Shown in pieces: positions 1-14,300 of a DNA stretch of 64,000 nt. Origin of the DNA: Monosporascus cannonballus (lineage: Eukaryota > Ascomycota > Sordariomycetes > Xylariales). The translations under genes and the position numbers were made by a program. The stretch is taken from contig QJNS01000064.1 of the NCBI GenBank assembly GCA_004154925.1, positions 66,987-130,986 on the forward strand, in the 5' to 3' direction. The notes under the pieces are model-generated. The model worked only from the letters and a program-made list of their open reading frames with translations, ran no database searches and was not told the DNA's origin. How positions within the stretch are numbered: position 1 is the first letter of the stretch; every line of letters begins with the position of its first letter.

Positions 1-1401
1 AAGTAATTAAAAAAATATTTATTTTAATTTAATTCGTTAGGGCGCTTATAACTAATTTTTTAAAGAAATTATTACTAATTAAATATAATTATGAAATATA
101 CGATAAAAAGGTATTAATTATCGTTAAAACGCTAACGGAATAGAAAAAGGAATTTTAAAAATTAATTAACCTTTTTACGATCCTAATAAATTACGTAAAC
201 CTTTAATATTTTATAAATATTTATAAATTTATTAAAAAGTAAATTTAATAAGCCGGTTTTTTATCCGCCTTTAATTTCGTACATAAATATTACTTTAAGA
301 AATTATTAAATTAATCCGATATTATATTTTATAAGTTATAAAATGTATTTTGCGGCGAAAACAATATTAGGTTTAAAAAATGAATAACCCGGTTAATTAA
401 AGAAAAATAATTATTTAACGAATTAACGCAAATTTAAAAAGTTTTAATGGCCGTAATTTACTTAAAGCAAGGTAATAACGAACGACCGATTATACCCCCC
501 CGGCAAAAAATATTTTTCGAAAAAAACCTTTAAAAATATAAAACTTAAAGGTTATTAAGAATAAAACCTTAAATATGGCATATGCTGCCGTAGCCCAGAA
601 ATTACGTAACTTTTTTTTAATTATAAGCGCGGTAAAGGTTTTTATAACGGAATGTTTTTTCGACCTTAGGGGTTTTTTACAATTTAAAAAACGTACTTAG
701 GTCCTTATTTGCAAGCCGTTCCGGACGTTATTAATTTAATAAATATATAACTCCCATATTACCGGCCACCCAAGAAAAAACGCCACGTTAGCAATATTGA
801 TCCGTAATTATTATTAGCCGGGACAGGCTTAGGATGTACGTCGCTTTTGCCGTAACTACAACGTATATAGCAGGTCGCACGTATGGAAGGAAACGAAAAA
901 AGGGTTATTACGGCCCTTACCTATTTCAGACCGATTTTATTCAAATCTTTCGGTAAATTTTATGGTCGACCTACCGGCAAGGCAGAAAGGGGACCCCCGC
1001 TTTCTTATGGTACTCCACGATCGCTTAGCGAAGACGGTCATCTTAGAGCCGATACCTAGCCAGATCCTAGATGACAGCCAACCGCCACCGATACTGTCAG
1101 AAAAAGGGGAAGGGGAGTATATAATGGAACGCATACTAAGGGCCGAAAGCAGGCGCGTGGGCCGCGGTCGCCGAAAAGAGCTATTCGTGAAGTGGGCAGG
1201 CTATGCCGAACCGGTATGGGAGCCACGCAGCAGCTTCGAAGATACAGCTGCCCTTGATAACTTCGAGAGGTTATTCGGAAACGGAAACGGGGTCGGCGAA
1301 GACGTAAGGGCACGAACAGGGATAAGAGAAAAAAGGTATAAGCAAAGCCGCCGCCGCCTCGTCGCAGCCTCGTCATTCCCTAAAAGCAAAGAAGGGGGTA
1401 A
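1..1401 (+). pseudogene. 3' end of chromovirus (Ty3/gypsy) pol: integrase zinc-binding part, start of core, chromodomain
   Basis: This is the tail of a Ty3/gypsy retrotransposon polyprotein that once inserted cDNA into chromatin. In one frame from about 782 to 1,414 I read an integrase zinc-binding-type segment (NYY-stop-PG...DVRRFCRN, then LLRPLPISDRFYSNLSV). The start of the integrase core follows (FMVDLPARQKGD from 959, then LMVLHDRLAKTVILEPI). The frame then jumps straight to the linker and chromodomain (EYIMERILRAESRR, LFVKWAGY, VWEPRSSF; about 1,112-1,270). The YYWPG motif reads YY-stop-PG (TGG to TAG) and another stop is a likely CAG to TAG, both typical of RIP. About 120 residues or more of catalytic core are missing between VILEPI and the linker, so the copy is dead. 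Upstream of about 780 the sequence is too mutated to read. A purine-rich tract (1,387-1,399) sits just before the LTR, as expected for plus-strand priming. Confidence 0.85.
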
Positions 1402-1591
1402 TGTTACAGGCTAAAGCCTATAGGGCAGCTCGGGCTTACTGAGCAAGCTTTTTAGCCCGAGCTTACCCATATGTATATAGGGAGTAGCCACCTCGCTGGT
1501 GGCTAGCTGTTTCTCCCTTTCCCTCCTTACCTTGAATATAAACCTTTATTGGGCCGTGCCTCCGTTCAACTTACGCATTGTGCCCGTCACA
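1402..1591 (+). repeat. 3' LTR of the chromovirus
   Basis: About 190 bp beginning TGTTACAGG and ending CCCGTCACA, the TG...CA form of a retroviral-type LTR. It lies directly after a polypurine tract and the chromodomain frame, so it is the 3' LTR. It holds TATA-like stretches near 1,473 and 1,537. Its base composition is far less AT-rich than the sequence on either side. The right edge abuts the 3' side of the reverse-strand gypsy copy, which suggests nested insertion. Confidence 0.7.
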
Positions 1592-4500
1592 GTTTTTAAT
1601 TTAACGGAATGGTTTGAATTATGTATAATTAATACTGGTTCGCTGGTAATTGCATCTTTGATATTCTAAATTACTTTTTCCGTATCTGGCGTTTATTTAA
1701 ACTTTTTTTATAAGATTTGTTAAAAGTATAGTTATTCTGTTAAAATTTCGAATAAATTTTCTATAATAATTAGCGAATCTAAGGAATACCTGTATTTTTT
1801 TAACCGTAGTTAGCGTCCGTTATTTTGTAACTATAGCGACCTTTTAAAGATTTATTTTAATATATCTTAAAGTAAAAATATATCCCAGATATTTTACTTT
1901 CTGTACGTAAAATTAACCTTTTTTTATATTAATAAGTAATTTTGTATTTTATAAAGCTTAAAAAACTTTATAAACGTATCCTGTATATGCTTTTTTCGTT
2001 TTTGAAAAAATAAGAATATTGTCGAAAAAACACACGATAAAAACATCGAGATATTTTCGTAACACATAATTAATTATCCGTTAAAAAGTTACTAGTACGT
2101 TCGTAAATTCTATCAATATAACCAAATACTTAAACAGATTATATTTCGTTTTAAAAGTTACATATATTCATTTCGAAGGTTAAATCCATTTTTTATAAAC
2201 GATTTTCTAAGTATTTTTTAAAAGTACATAATTCGTTTCCGCTAAATTTATAAATAGAGTAGAACTTCGTCAGAATTTATCTTTGAAAATTATCTTATAA
2301 TCCTATTTATTATATTTTAGTAATTTTATATTAATTTTTTTTCTAAAGAATTGTTCGTATTTGCAATATTATAGTAATATATTAACCAGATTTTCTGATT
2401 TTTAAAGCAATTATTTTAGATCGTTATTTAATTATTTTAATTTCGATCTGATAATAAGAACGATACGTTATATTTTTCTTTAATATCTATTTTTTTTATG
2501 TTTTATCTTTTTAGATAATAAGGTTTTTATCGCATTCTTATGCTTACATTCGTTATTATTTCTAATCGAATATTAAGATCTTGATTTTCTCCTTTTTATC
2601 TATTAATAAGATATAAGATAAACCTTACCTAGTTAATCTCTCTATTAATCAAAACTCTGTACTGGCGTATTTATAATAATCCTAAGATTATATCATAATT
2701 TTCAAATAGAACAATATCGAAATCAACTATTTAATATCGTCCTTAAATAAAAATGTCGAGATAATTAATTTTATATATAATTGTTTTATTATTATAAATG
2801 AATTCCTAACTTTCGATACTTGTCGTTATATAAGATTTTAACTTATATCTCTATAATAATCAAAATTTATTAACCGAATCTGGTGCAATATAATTTCCGC
2901 CCAAAGCTTCGCAACATATTATTGCAATATACCAATATGTTCTAATTTGTATATCTAAAATAATAAAGTTATTAACGGCTTTTATCGTCGCGTTTAAAGC
3001 CTTTTTTAATAGTTCTTTTTAACTCTTTTAGATTTCGTCATTTTATAGCTTTTTTATAAATAACCTTTTTTTAACTTTTATTCGAATTTATCGAACTTTA
3101 TTTATATTTCTATATTCAGCGCATTACGCTGTTACATTTGTTGTTATTGTTGGCGTACTATTCTATCGAACTATATTAATTATGTTTATTTCTGCTATAA
3201 TTTATTTCTCTATTAAGTAATTTATTCTCTTATATTTTCGATTACATCCTATTATGCGTTATATTATTTATTGTTTTGAAGCTTATCTATAAATTAATGT
3301 ATTTTTTCCTTCATAACTTTTTTTCTAAGAATTTATAATAAATATTAACTAAAAATAAAAATTTATAATAACTTTTGGCAATATATTTCTATTATATGCT
3401 AAATTAACTTTTTTTCGTTTAATAATTACATTATTAATAATAATAAAAAGGGTTTTCTTATAGGTACTACTTTTTTTCAAGTTAGTTTTCTGTTTCGGCT
3501 AATTATTAAATATTTTTAAGATTATAAATCGAAAATATTATTATTATTATTATTTATCGTTTTTATTATCTTTGGTTCGATTTCGAAAATCAAATCTTTT
3601 ATGATATATACAGATAATCCGTCCGTAAATATATTATTTCCAGTTTTCGTAATCGGGATATTTTCATTATCGATAATATATGGCATATATTTTGGCATAT
3701 CGATTAAGAGTTCCGGGATAAATCTTTTCTATTTAATCCTAATATTCGTATAATTATTCTTATAAAAGTTTTTATTATATTCGTAATATTTGTTAAACCA
3801 GTTTCCTAGTTTTTCGTATTTCTTATCAGATTTTTCGCCATAAAGGATCTAGTACATACTTAGGCCGAATTATATTAATAAGTTTACTGCTGTTTTTCTA
3901 ATTTTCTTTAAATTATCCTTTTAATACAGGTTTCCAATTATCTTAACGAGGTTTCCTAGGTGCTTTATATCACGTTATCTTATGCTCCATCTTATTACAA
4001 TTAAAGCATTTAGTTTGGCTCTAATTCTTTCTATAAATGGCTTCTAATTCTATAAGTCATAGTTCTGTACCGTAAAAAATATCACTATATCAAAAAGTGT
4101 TAGTATTAATATTAAACTTAAAAAACTTTTTTGTACTTTTTTTTCGAGCCGTCGAAACACTTAGCCATTAATGCTTTTTGTTCTTAATTCAGCTTAGCGG
4201 CTAACTGAACCAGTATACTACCGTAACTGGATACTAATCTTTTCTATCATAACTACTAGATCTATATTTCGACTTTTATTTTTTCGTTTATTATTTTGAA
4301 AACCTTTATTAATACTAATTCGAATTATTCGTAATCGCTATAAATTCGCATTACTTTTGAGTTTCGTTTTTTAATTAATAAAATAACCTATTTTCATATA
4401 ACGGGTTCGAACTAAATAACTGCATTTCCGGTAAATCGTCCGATCGCAAACTTGATTTATATAATGGGCGTAATAAATCGAATAAGAAAAACCTAAAATA

Positions 4501-5027
4501 TATTCGGTATTAAATTGAAAATAATTATAACTTAGTTAAAATTCCATCGAAAAATTTTAGTTTAAAAAACTTAAGAACTTTTCTTAATTTCTTGGTAAAA
4601 TTTAGCTAAATAACCTGGTTTGCTTAAAGAGGTTTCCCGGTTTCGGAAATTTTTTCTTTTTTCTTAAGCTTCTTATAGGCGGCTTAAAAAAATATCGTAA
4701 GATCATTATTATTTCTCTTAAGCTGAAGGATACGTTTATTTATGGCATCCAAACGTCGAAAAATTTCTTTGCGAAAAAGGCAAGGTTTTTCCTTTTTCTT
4801 CTCGGATTCCATTTTAATATCCGAGTTATTAAGGATCTGGTAAATTGGTTATTCGAGTGATTTATTAATAAATATAACGTTAATCGATATTGTTCAAAAT
4901 TTAACGGTATTACTAAATAAAAGCTTATAACGTATAACGGCCTAAGGTTTAATTAATTATTAAATTTTAATCGCACGAATTTATAGTAATAAAAATATCG
5001 TAGGAATTTAAATAATAAATACAGTAA
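1592..5027 (-). mobile_element. Gypsy retrotransposon copy A, RIP-mutated, 3'-truncated
   Basis: This is a reverse-strand Ty3/gypsy element, very AT-rich and full of stops. Gag begins at about 4,812 with a lysine-rich start (MESEKKKEKPCLFRKEIFRR) and runs to about 4,560. Near 3,606-3,720 I read IPELLIDMPKYMPYIIDNEN. This matches copy B at 60,230-60,350 closely at DNA and protein level. The reverse transcriptase active site is at 1,991-2,050 and reads LDVFIVCFFDNILIFSKTKK, where functional enzymes have YLDD. Only about 400 bp follow before the chromovirus LTR, so the thumb, RNase H and integrase of this copy are missing here. Either the chromovirus inserted into it or a rearrangement removed them. 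Confidence 0.85.
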
Positions 5028-5349
5028 TGTATTATATTTTGCAATACTAAACGTGCCTTAACTAACGAATTATTATTGGAAACTGAAGTTATTTAAATTA
5101 TAAAAATAATAAGCGTTTTATACTTAATTCTTTTAACCTGTCGAACCTGGCTTTATAGACTTTACGTTACCTCATCGTGATCAGGACCCTATTTTGGAGG
5201 TTGTGGCTGCGCCTGCGGCGCAGCAGCCGTAACGACAGCTATAGCTTTTAATCAAGAAGTATCTGTCAAAGGTCCAATATATTAACTAAACTCCTTTAAG
5301 AATTATCTCCACAAAAATAATAAAACCTCCAAAATAAGGCCTGATAACA
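5028..5349 (-). repeat. 5' LTR of gypsy copy A
   Basis: Read on the reverse strand it starts TGTTATCAGG at 5,349 and ends near 5,028. The last about 100 bp align with the LTR at 58,493-58,789 and with the LTR end before 22,519. Homology between A and B continues past the LTR into the leader. Inside are a 24-26 bp inverted repeat (5,177-5,202 against 5,324-5,349) and a GC-rich perfect hairpin (GCTGCGCC/GGCGCAGC around 5,206-5,224). This part has escaped the AT drift of its surroundings. Confidence 0.65.
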
Positions 5350-8300
5350 AATTGTAATTTTTTGGTCTTAATTAATACCGTTTCATACAAATTTGTGAAA
5401 ATGATTAATAATAACTTTCGTAATATATATTAATTACGAAATTCCTAACGTTATACCTTATATAATTTAATACAAAATTAAAGTCTTTATTTTCTGATAT
5501 GTTTTTGATTTTAATTAAAATAAGAAATTAATTAGTAAAGGACAAAAATAACCCAAAATTACAATTAATACCCGTTATAACCTTTTAACCCCTCTGGGTT
5601 AACATAATAATAATATAATTTTACGAGCCGAAATAATAATATATAAGGTTTAAGGTTATTTATAATAAGCTTTAAAATATATTTTTTTTCTAATTAACTA
5701 ATTACGCGTAATATATTCGAAAGTTTAAGGTGGATACCTTAATTTTTCGAATACTTAACTTTTTAAAACGAAACGTTTATTTTTATGCAGTACTTTTACC
5801 GGTTTTTTGCTGATATAAATATAATTAATCTATATACTAATATTATGTGTACGGCCGATAACTTTATAAAAACTTTATGCCGTTAATTTGTTTGCCTTAT
5901 ATTAGGCGTTATATTTAGCAGATAAAGCCGTATTTTACGGAAAAAATAAGTTAATACGGTATACGATTTAGTTTTTAAAAAGCTTAATATTTTTTTCGTT
6001 ATTAAAATAAATTTTAAGAAATTTTTAATTATTTAAGCTTTTTCGTTAATAACCGATTTAATTGTTATTTAAATCATATTATTAGTTAAATGAACGGAAA
6101 AATAACGAATTTTTATATTAGCAATTTTATATTTTATTTTTGTCTTAATATTTATAAATACGAAAAAACTTAATTTAAAAATGTTCGACCATAAAGCTGC
6201 CGGATAACAGAACCATATTATCTTTGGTTTTGAATAAGTATTAAATAATTAATTTCAAATTGCCATATTAAATCTGGTTTTCGAACGATAATATAGTTTA
6301 ATTATTATTAACGAAAAATATTTATTGTCGGAATAACAAAATTTCCGATTTAAATATATTAATATCTATAATTTGCGTTTTATTTCCGTATTTATATATA
6401 TTAATTTATATATATAATAATTATAAGTAATATTATAAAATAGATTATAAAGTATGGTAGTTTTCGTTAAATTGGCGGCCTAAATAAATATAGTTATAAG
6501 GCGGAAATCCGGTATTTTAATATTAATCGTTTCGAAATCGATATTATTATTTTTTGATATTTAAAAATTAACGTTCGAATTAAAGATATTTAGATTTTTT
6601 AATGATTAATATATCCGGGTTATTAAATAATATTTTTTTAATTTAGCTTAATATTTTACGTTTTATAATTAAAATTATTGTTTATGTTAATAATAAGGCG
6701 AAAATTGTAAATATCCGTAATTACCTAATTAAGACCATAGTAAACCGGAGGTATTCGTCGAAAGTTATAAAAAAAGTTATTTAATTTTATAATTCCGAAA
6801 TACCTTATAGAAATTAAATTCGAATATATAATAATTTAAAATAATTAGATAATCTTATTTATCTTGTCATATTTATTATTATTTTTTAACTAAATATAAA
6901 TATTTCGAATATTAATTAAATAATATAATAAAATATATTACAAAATCTTTCCATTAAAATTTATAATAATGATTTAATTAAGCGGTTCGTAACTATAAAT
7001 AATGAATTATAATTAATTATAAATAAGCTATATTATTTGTACTATATTAGGTATTCGATAAATATAAAACCGAACCGTTTATTTCAGAAAAAAAATAAAA
7101 TAACAAAAAAATTTAGGTCCGGCAAATTAAAAACCGTATTACTTATAAGAACATAAAGATTATAATAAAAAATAACGTAACGGATTTGAATAATAAAAAG
7201 GATAATACGCAATTTATCGGAAATAATCTTAATTAAAACGAAATAATTATCGAATTTTAATCTTAATTTTCGGCCGGTTAAAATATTATTTTTAAATTTC
7301 CGAAATAAAGTAATTTTGATTTGGGATACCGGATAAAGATAAGGCCTTAATAATACGCGTTATTTAACGGCAAATATATACGTAAAACGGTTTTGGTATA
7401 TTTAAAAGAAAACGAAATTATTATATTGGAAAAAAACCATAATAACTTAATTTCACCTGGACTTTATTATAATATATATATATTTAACTTTTTCCATATA
7501 CCTAAACCTTTATATTCGAAAATATTTACGTAAAAATAATTAAAAGCCGGTTTAATAAAGGCGGTTATTTAGGAAATAATAAAGTTCTGGTATAAATAAT
7601 GGGCGAACAAATTATTTTTATACGGTTATTTCCGTTTAGCGGTAAAAAAGCAAAATGGATATTTTTTTCCATTAAGCTTAAATAATTTTTATTTAATAAA
7701 TTTCCAATTAAATTAAACGAAATTAAAGGTCCATATTTAATTCAGAATATAATCGAATTAATTAAGGCGGTTTCCGGGTTCGATAAATAATAATATTAAG
7801 ATATTTTGAAAAATCGTTTATTTTTTACGTTATATATAATATTCGAAAAAATTATATTTTCGATTTTACAAAAAATATAGATAATGTTCCGTAAACGGCG
7901 AAATTCGCTTAATTAAAAATAATAACATTATATCTTTATGCCGTAAACCAATTTATATAATTATAGATTATTATTGCGTTATAAGTTTAATAAATATCGG
8001 AAAAAATTATAAGGCCGCCGTAAGTTACGCCCGGTCCTAATTAAGGTATACTGTATACAGTCGTTCGGTTTAAACCGGCATATAATTTATATGTTTTCGT
8101 AATTTGGAGTTATAATTTCGGTAATGGCGATATTTATATTTATATACGTAATTCGTAACGTATTAAGTAATTCTGATTAAAAGCTTATTTCGTTTCCTTT
8201 ATTTATAACGTTGACGCAAAACCTAGCATTCCTTAATATTTTTAATTTTTCAACCCCGTTTTTATTACCGTACCCATATTTACATAATTCGTTTGCTTTT

Positions 8301-11300
8301 GTATTATTACCGGAATTCCCAGCGTTACCAAAACGTAATAATTTGTAATCCGATATTATAGATAATATATCGGAAAAAAAAGCCGAAATAATAATTTTTA
8401 TCGAAATTAAAGAATTATATATTAGGAGTAAACGGTATTTATTAAATAATAATAATAATAATAAGTTAAGAAATAATTACGATATTAAGTTAAAAAATAA
8501 AAAACGAAATTTTGCTAATTTTAATTAAGGCCGATAACAAAAAACGCGTTCGGTTTCGGCGCGGCGTTACGGTCGTAAAACGCAATAATTATAAATATTT
8601 ATATAATATTAATAAAAGTTATTAATATATTATTTATTTATTAATTTTATTAATTTTATTAATTTTTAATTCGTTAAATTTTATACGGGATATTAATTCG
8701 TTTTAATCCGGATTAATTATATGCCGTAATAAATATATAATAGATTTTTGTAATTAAGAAAATTAACGGAATTTTACATTACGTAATTCGAATTATAATT
8801 TATTATAATGATTAATAAATTACTTTTTTTAATTTACAGCTTTTAATTTACGACGCCGAATTAAAATTCTTTAAATCTTATTTTCCGGTTCTTTTTTTTG
8901 AATTTATCGTATTAATTTTTGAAATATTCTTATTTTTTTAATACTTAAAGTATTTTGGTTCGGGTCGAATAATTGGGATAAGAAATTAATTATGCGGATA
9001 AATAAATAATATAAATAATTTTTCGCCAATATTAAGAAAGTTATTTTTTTATTATTAGTATAATTTTTCCGGCGTCCGCTTTTTTTTAAATACCAATTCG
9101 AAACGTTTAAAATCCCGGATTTGCAATAAATTCTTATTAATTATGTTTTGTAATTTTACCCTTTTACAATTAAGATTAATATTTGTCGGCATACGGTTCT
9201 AATTAGTATTTTTCGAAATCGTTCGTATATTTTATCGTTATTTTGTTAAAGATTTTAGTAGTTATTTCTTTTTCGAATTAGGGCTTTTTAGTCTTTTTAG
9301 TAAAGGTTAACGGCCGGATTTAACTTTTTTTCCTTTGCCGTATTTTCCTTTTGTTAGCGTAACTGGATCCCCGGCTAATTTTAAAAATTCGTTTATATTA
9401 AAATTTTACATAAGTATAATAACAGTTGGATATTCCGGGTAACCGCCGAAATTCTTAATATTAGCACCGAATATACCGTAATATCTAAAAATCCAATTTT
9501 TATATAAGGTTATTTATTCGGTAATTAATTACGTATAATTACGAATTTTTCATTTATTTAACATTATGAAAATAACGTCTATATAATATATATTAGAGGA
9601 TATATTACGGTTTTATATTTTTTTTAATCGGGACCCTAAAATTATTATATTTCTGGTATTATTTATATTATATAAATTGTTATAAATTATAAATTCCCGA
9701 AAACGGTTAACGGCCCGAATTATACGGTTTTTTAAAAAAATATACGCCGGTTAAATTTGTAATATAGAGGACGTTTATTTTGCGGTTTTAAAATTTTATT
9801 ATTTAACAATTTATATTATCCGTATCTATAATTTTATTATTATATTTTGGTATAAGGAAAAAAATGAATAATATTATATGTTATTTGGTAATTTTTCCGA
9901 GATTTAGTAAAAACGAAATTTAAAAATTATTAAAATATATAAATATATTTTTTATTAACTTTTTATAAATTATATATATATAATTAAGATTTCGGAATAT
10001 TTATTTAAATATTATTCCGAAATTATAGTAAATAAAATATATATTAATTTATATATAACGGTAAATAATTTACGTTTTTTAATATATAATACTAAACTCC
10101 ACCTTATAAAAACCTTATGGTATTAGGATTTTATTAAATAATCGTTTAGCTTAAAAAAGGTTTATTTTATAAATTAGAGCAAGGTTTAAAAGGATAATAT
10201 ATATACCAGGAAATAAGGTACGGAAAATAGCGCCGTAATTGATATAATTCGTATCGAAAATTAACTTAACCCTATTACGATTTTTATATACGTTTTAATT
10301 TTTTATTAAATTGTTATATATTTTTCGAATACGATTATTATATTTTATTTTATTCAATAATAATAATATTATTATAATAACTATATAATATTAAGTATAT
10401 ATAAATAGATAATTATAATTAAAAACTTTAATAATATTATAAATTTATTGATATAAATTCGGCTTAATTAAAACCAGAAATATAAATATAAAATATAAAA
10501 TATACTAAATAAGGTAAAATTCGTATATTAAATAATTATTAAATATATTATTAATATTAATAAGAAATATATAAAGATTTATAAGATATAAATAAAACTT
10601 ACGGATAATTAATAAATTATAAAAATATTTTAAGGTAATATATATAATTGAAATTAAAATATATGTAAATTTTAAGATTATGTAATTACAAATATATAAA
10701 ATATTTGGTTTATATAAATTATTAAGTATAAATAAAGAAATTAAGGTTATTCCTTTTACAACGAAATAATAATATATAAGAAAAAAACTTAATAATTATA
10801 TCCAAATTATACGAATTTTATATTTTATTATAACTTTCTTAATATAATTTATAAAATTATTTCGATTAAATAGATATTAAATATAATTATTATAATTACT
10901 TAATATAAAATTAATTTCATTTATTTATTTATTCATTTTCATAATTTTAAATATTTATTTATTTTAATATATAAAATTACGTTATTTATGATATAATAAT
11001 TATTAATTTATTTTCTTTTTATTTAATACCCGAAATCCATAATATAATATATATTTTTATATATTTTATAATATCATAAAAGGTAAATAAGTTTTTTGCC
11101 AATATAATAACGGCAGTTTCCGTTATAACTCCCGATAATATATTTCGAATAAATCCAAAAACTTTTGTTCGTCCGGCTAAAGAAGGTAGATTTATTAATA
11201 AAATTTCCGAAAAATAATTTGCCCTCGAAAAATAACCTTAAAAACGGGTAATAAGATCTTAAACCAAAAAATAGCCGGAACCGGTACCAGAATAATTTAC

Positions 11301-14300
11301 GAAAAAGTAAAACCAACGGCGTAATCTTGATTAAAGTATTTTTATATTAGTTAAACAACATTTAATTATTGTAATATATAAGATATTCCGTATAGAAAAT
11401 ATATATTATATACAACCGATTTCAAATATTAGATATATGCTATAAGGTTATATTAATATGGCGGAAAATTGGAAAAAAATAAGTATTTTACGTTTTAATA
11501 TTAATACGAATATATATTAATTTAAAAGATTTTACGATTATTAAAAATTTATAAATTTAATAATATTACGAAAGGTTTATATTAGGAATGAGATTTGTTA
11601 TTACGAAAAAATACGGTATTTATATAAGTATTAAATATTAACAATATAGTTTAAAATATTTTTCGTAATAATAACCGGCAAAACAAAATTTACGTTATAG
11701 CGGATGATACCGGCCTTATAAGTTATTAAATTATTAAATTAATTACGGACTTTCGATTAATTACGGTTTTCGTAATTTAATAAAAACATTATATAAATTA
11801 GGTATTACATAAATAATACAAAAAAGGTTTATAACTTTATAAAGCCGGCCGTTAAATTAAAAAATATATTTAATATAATTATTTCATAGATGTTTTAATT
11901 TATGGGGTTATATGGGTAATAAATATATAAATTGCGTATAAAAACGCGGCGAAAAATATTTATATAGAATTTCCAAATATTTAGCATTATTATATAATTT
12001 GCCTAAAAATTTTAAGGCGATTTAAACGCAAATATTACGCTTAAGACGAATAAAATTTTAGCACTCGAAAACGTAGAAGGAATTATTGATATATAAATTA
12101 TAATAATATACGAAAAAAAGCAAAACGGAGGGAAAAGATCTTGAAGAATATTTAAAAATATTAATTAGTAAATTAGTTGCAAACGGGATATACGGATTAA
12201 CCCGAAATTATGCGTTATATTTAATTATAGATAATATAATATTTTTATATAACTTTACAAAAAACAAAACGTTCGAACGGAACGTAATTAATTAAGATTA
12301 GGTAAATTATAAATTTAATTATTTATATTGGTTTTGTTAATAATTATAGTGTATACCGTATTATAAAATATTATTTTCTTATCCGTAATTTTATTACCGA
12401 AAATAAATAAATTATGTTAATATAACGATTCCGAAATTAATTAAATAAGATTACGTAAATAACAAAATTATATTAATATTAAAATTATAATATAAGTGTT
12501 GTATTATTTATAAAAAGGTACAAAGTAATAAAAAGATAAAAAATTATATTAACAGTTCGTTTTTGTTCGATAAATTCTTATTTTACTTATCCGACAATAA
12601 TTAGGACAATAACGAACTGCCTTAATTAAAACCATTAATTAAATTATTAATAATTTGCATTATGAGATTATAACTTTTTTCCATATGCAAAATATTATAA
12701 TTGTCCGGAACCAAATTATTTTTAATAAATTCGATATTAAAAGTTTTTCGGGTAATTAGGTTAAAGTTATTTATAAGTTAATCTTTATCTTTTGTTATAT
12801 TTAGCTAATTAAGCTTATTTACGTTATTAATAATAGGTGCGGTATTATTAAAATCGATAAATTTAATTTTTATAGCTTTATGGCCCGCGGCCAGAATATC
12901 TTCGGATTCCTAGTTATTCTTTTTAATCCGAAACAGATATCCTTTAATAAGCCAGAAATTTCGAAATAAAAAATAAGCGTATTCGAAAATTTCATTATAA
13001 AAGTTCCAAATAACGTAACGTTTAGTTTGTAAAAAAATATAACGGGTATAAAATTTGCGTTATAAGGATATACGATATCTAATTAAAAACGAATTTCGGA
13101 AAAAAATAATATTAACGTTATCTACATTATTTTTCGACCGGCGGAATTTGCCAGCAAATTACAGATTATAATGTTCGTTTTTTTGATTAAATATTTTTTA
13201 TGTTTTTTTGGATTTTGTCGGAATTAAATTTAATATTAAGATTAAATTAATAAGTATTTGATTTAATATTGTAAAACGTAATATTTAATTAAAATAAAAC
13301 ATTTTTTTACCGTAATTAAATTAACTGGCCTTATAAAAAAGAAATAATAATATCGGTATTAACCGCCTAATATAACTAACGTCGTTATATCGTATAATAT
13401 ATAAAAAGCATAAATAAACTTAAGTTTTTTAAAAAAAGCAGTTATAATTTCGAAATTTTTTTTCGATAAGAATAATATCGATTAACGGTTGGTTATTATT
13501 TTTAATAGGGTTAAAAAAGTTATTACTCTATAAAATATCGGCTGTATTAAAAATATTTCCGGCTTTGTAATTATTCGATAAAAAAGTTTTATTCGACAGA
13601 TTTTAATTAGGACCGTGCTGTTTAAAAAATAACATAAATATATTATATTCCCGAATTAAAAAATAAAATACTTACGAATTATCCGTTAAATTATTTATGT
13701 TATTAAATAACATATTATTAACAAAAATAACAGAAAAGTTTTATTAAAAATATTTTTATTTATTAACGCGTTCTGATTAGGACCTTACGGTATTTCCTTT
13801 ATTTATCTAGCGCAACCAAAGTATTTAGAAATTACGTTATGCACGATAAATTTAAATTGGGGAATAATTAACCGGAAGTATATATATTTTATGAATTCGG
13901 TAAATTCGGTTTTCGAAAAGAGGTTTTCGATCGAGGTATTCCAGGGAGCTTTATATATGTTAAATATTTTTATTATAAATAATTCGTATCGAACGCGTAA
14001 TTTTTTAAAGAATAACGTAAATATATAAGCATTATATATATAAAGGATAAAACGTTTAAAGAGGTGGAATTTTGGCGATTTTTAATATAATTACGTTATT
14101 TTATTTAAAAATTAACGATTTATTTTCAAAATTATTTATGTTTTATGCGTTTCCGTTATATTATGGGGCTAATAAATACGTATAAATATAAGCAAAAAGT
14201 TTATTTATATATAGAATAAAATAGGAATAAAAAAGAATTACCGTTTTTTATCGTATAAATCGGTTATTTCGGCTTAATTGGCCTATATTTTCCAAATATA

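Noticed and set aside
5177..5349. Stand-alone MITE
   Set aside because: The outer end coincides with the LTR start of copy A and no target duplication is visible, so I annotate it as LTR and keep the MITE idea only as a finding.
11074..11316. Phe-rich 80-codon frame on the minus strand
   Set aside because: Composition is that of AT-rich mutated repeat; the opposite strand reads more like degraded coding sequence (FRINPKTFVRPAKEGR).
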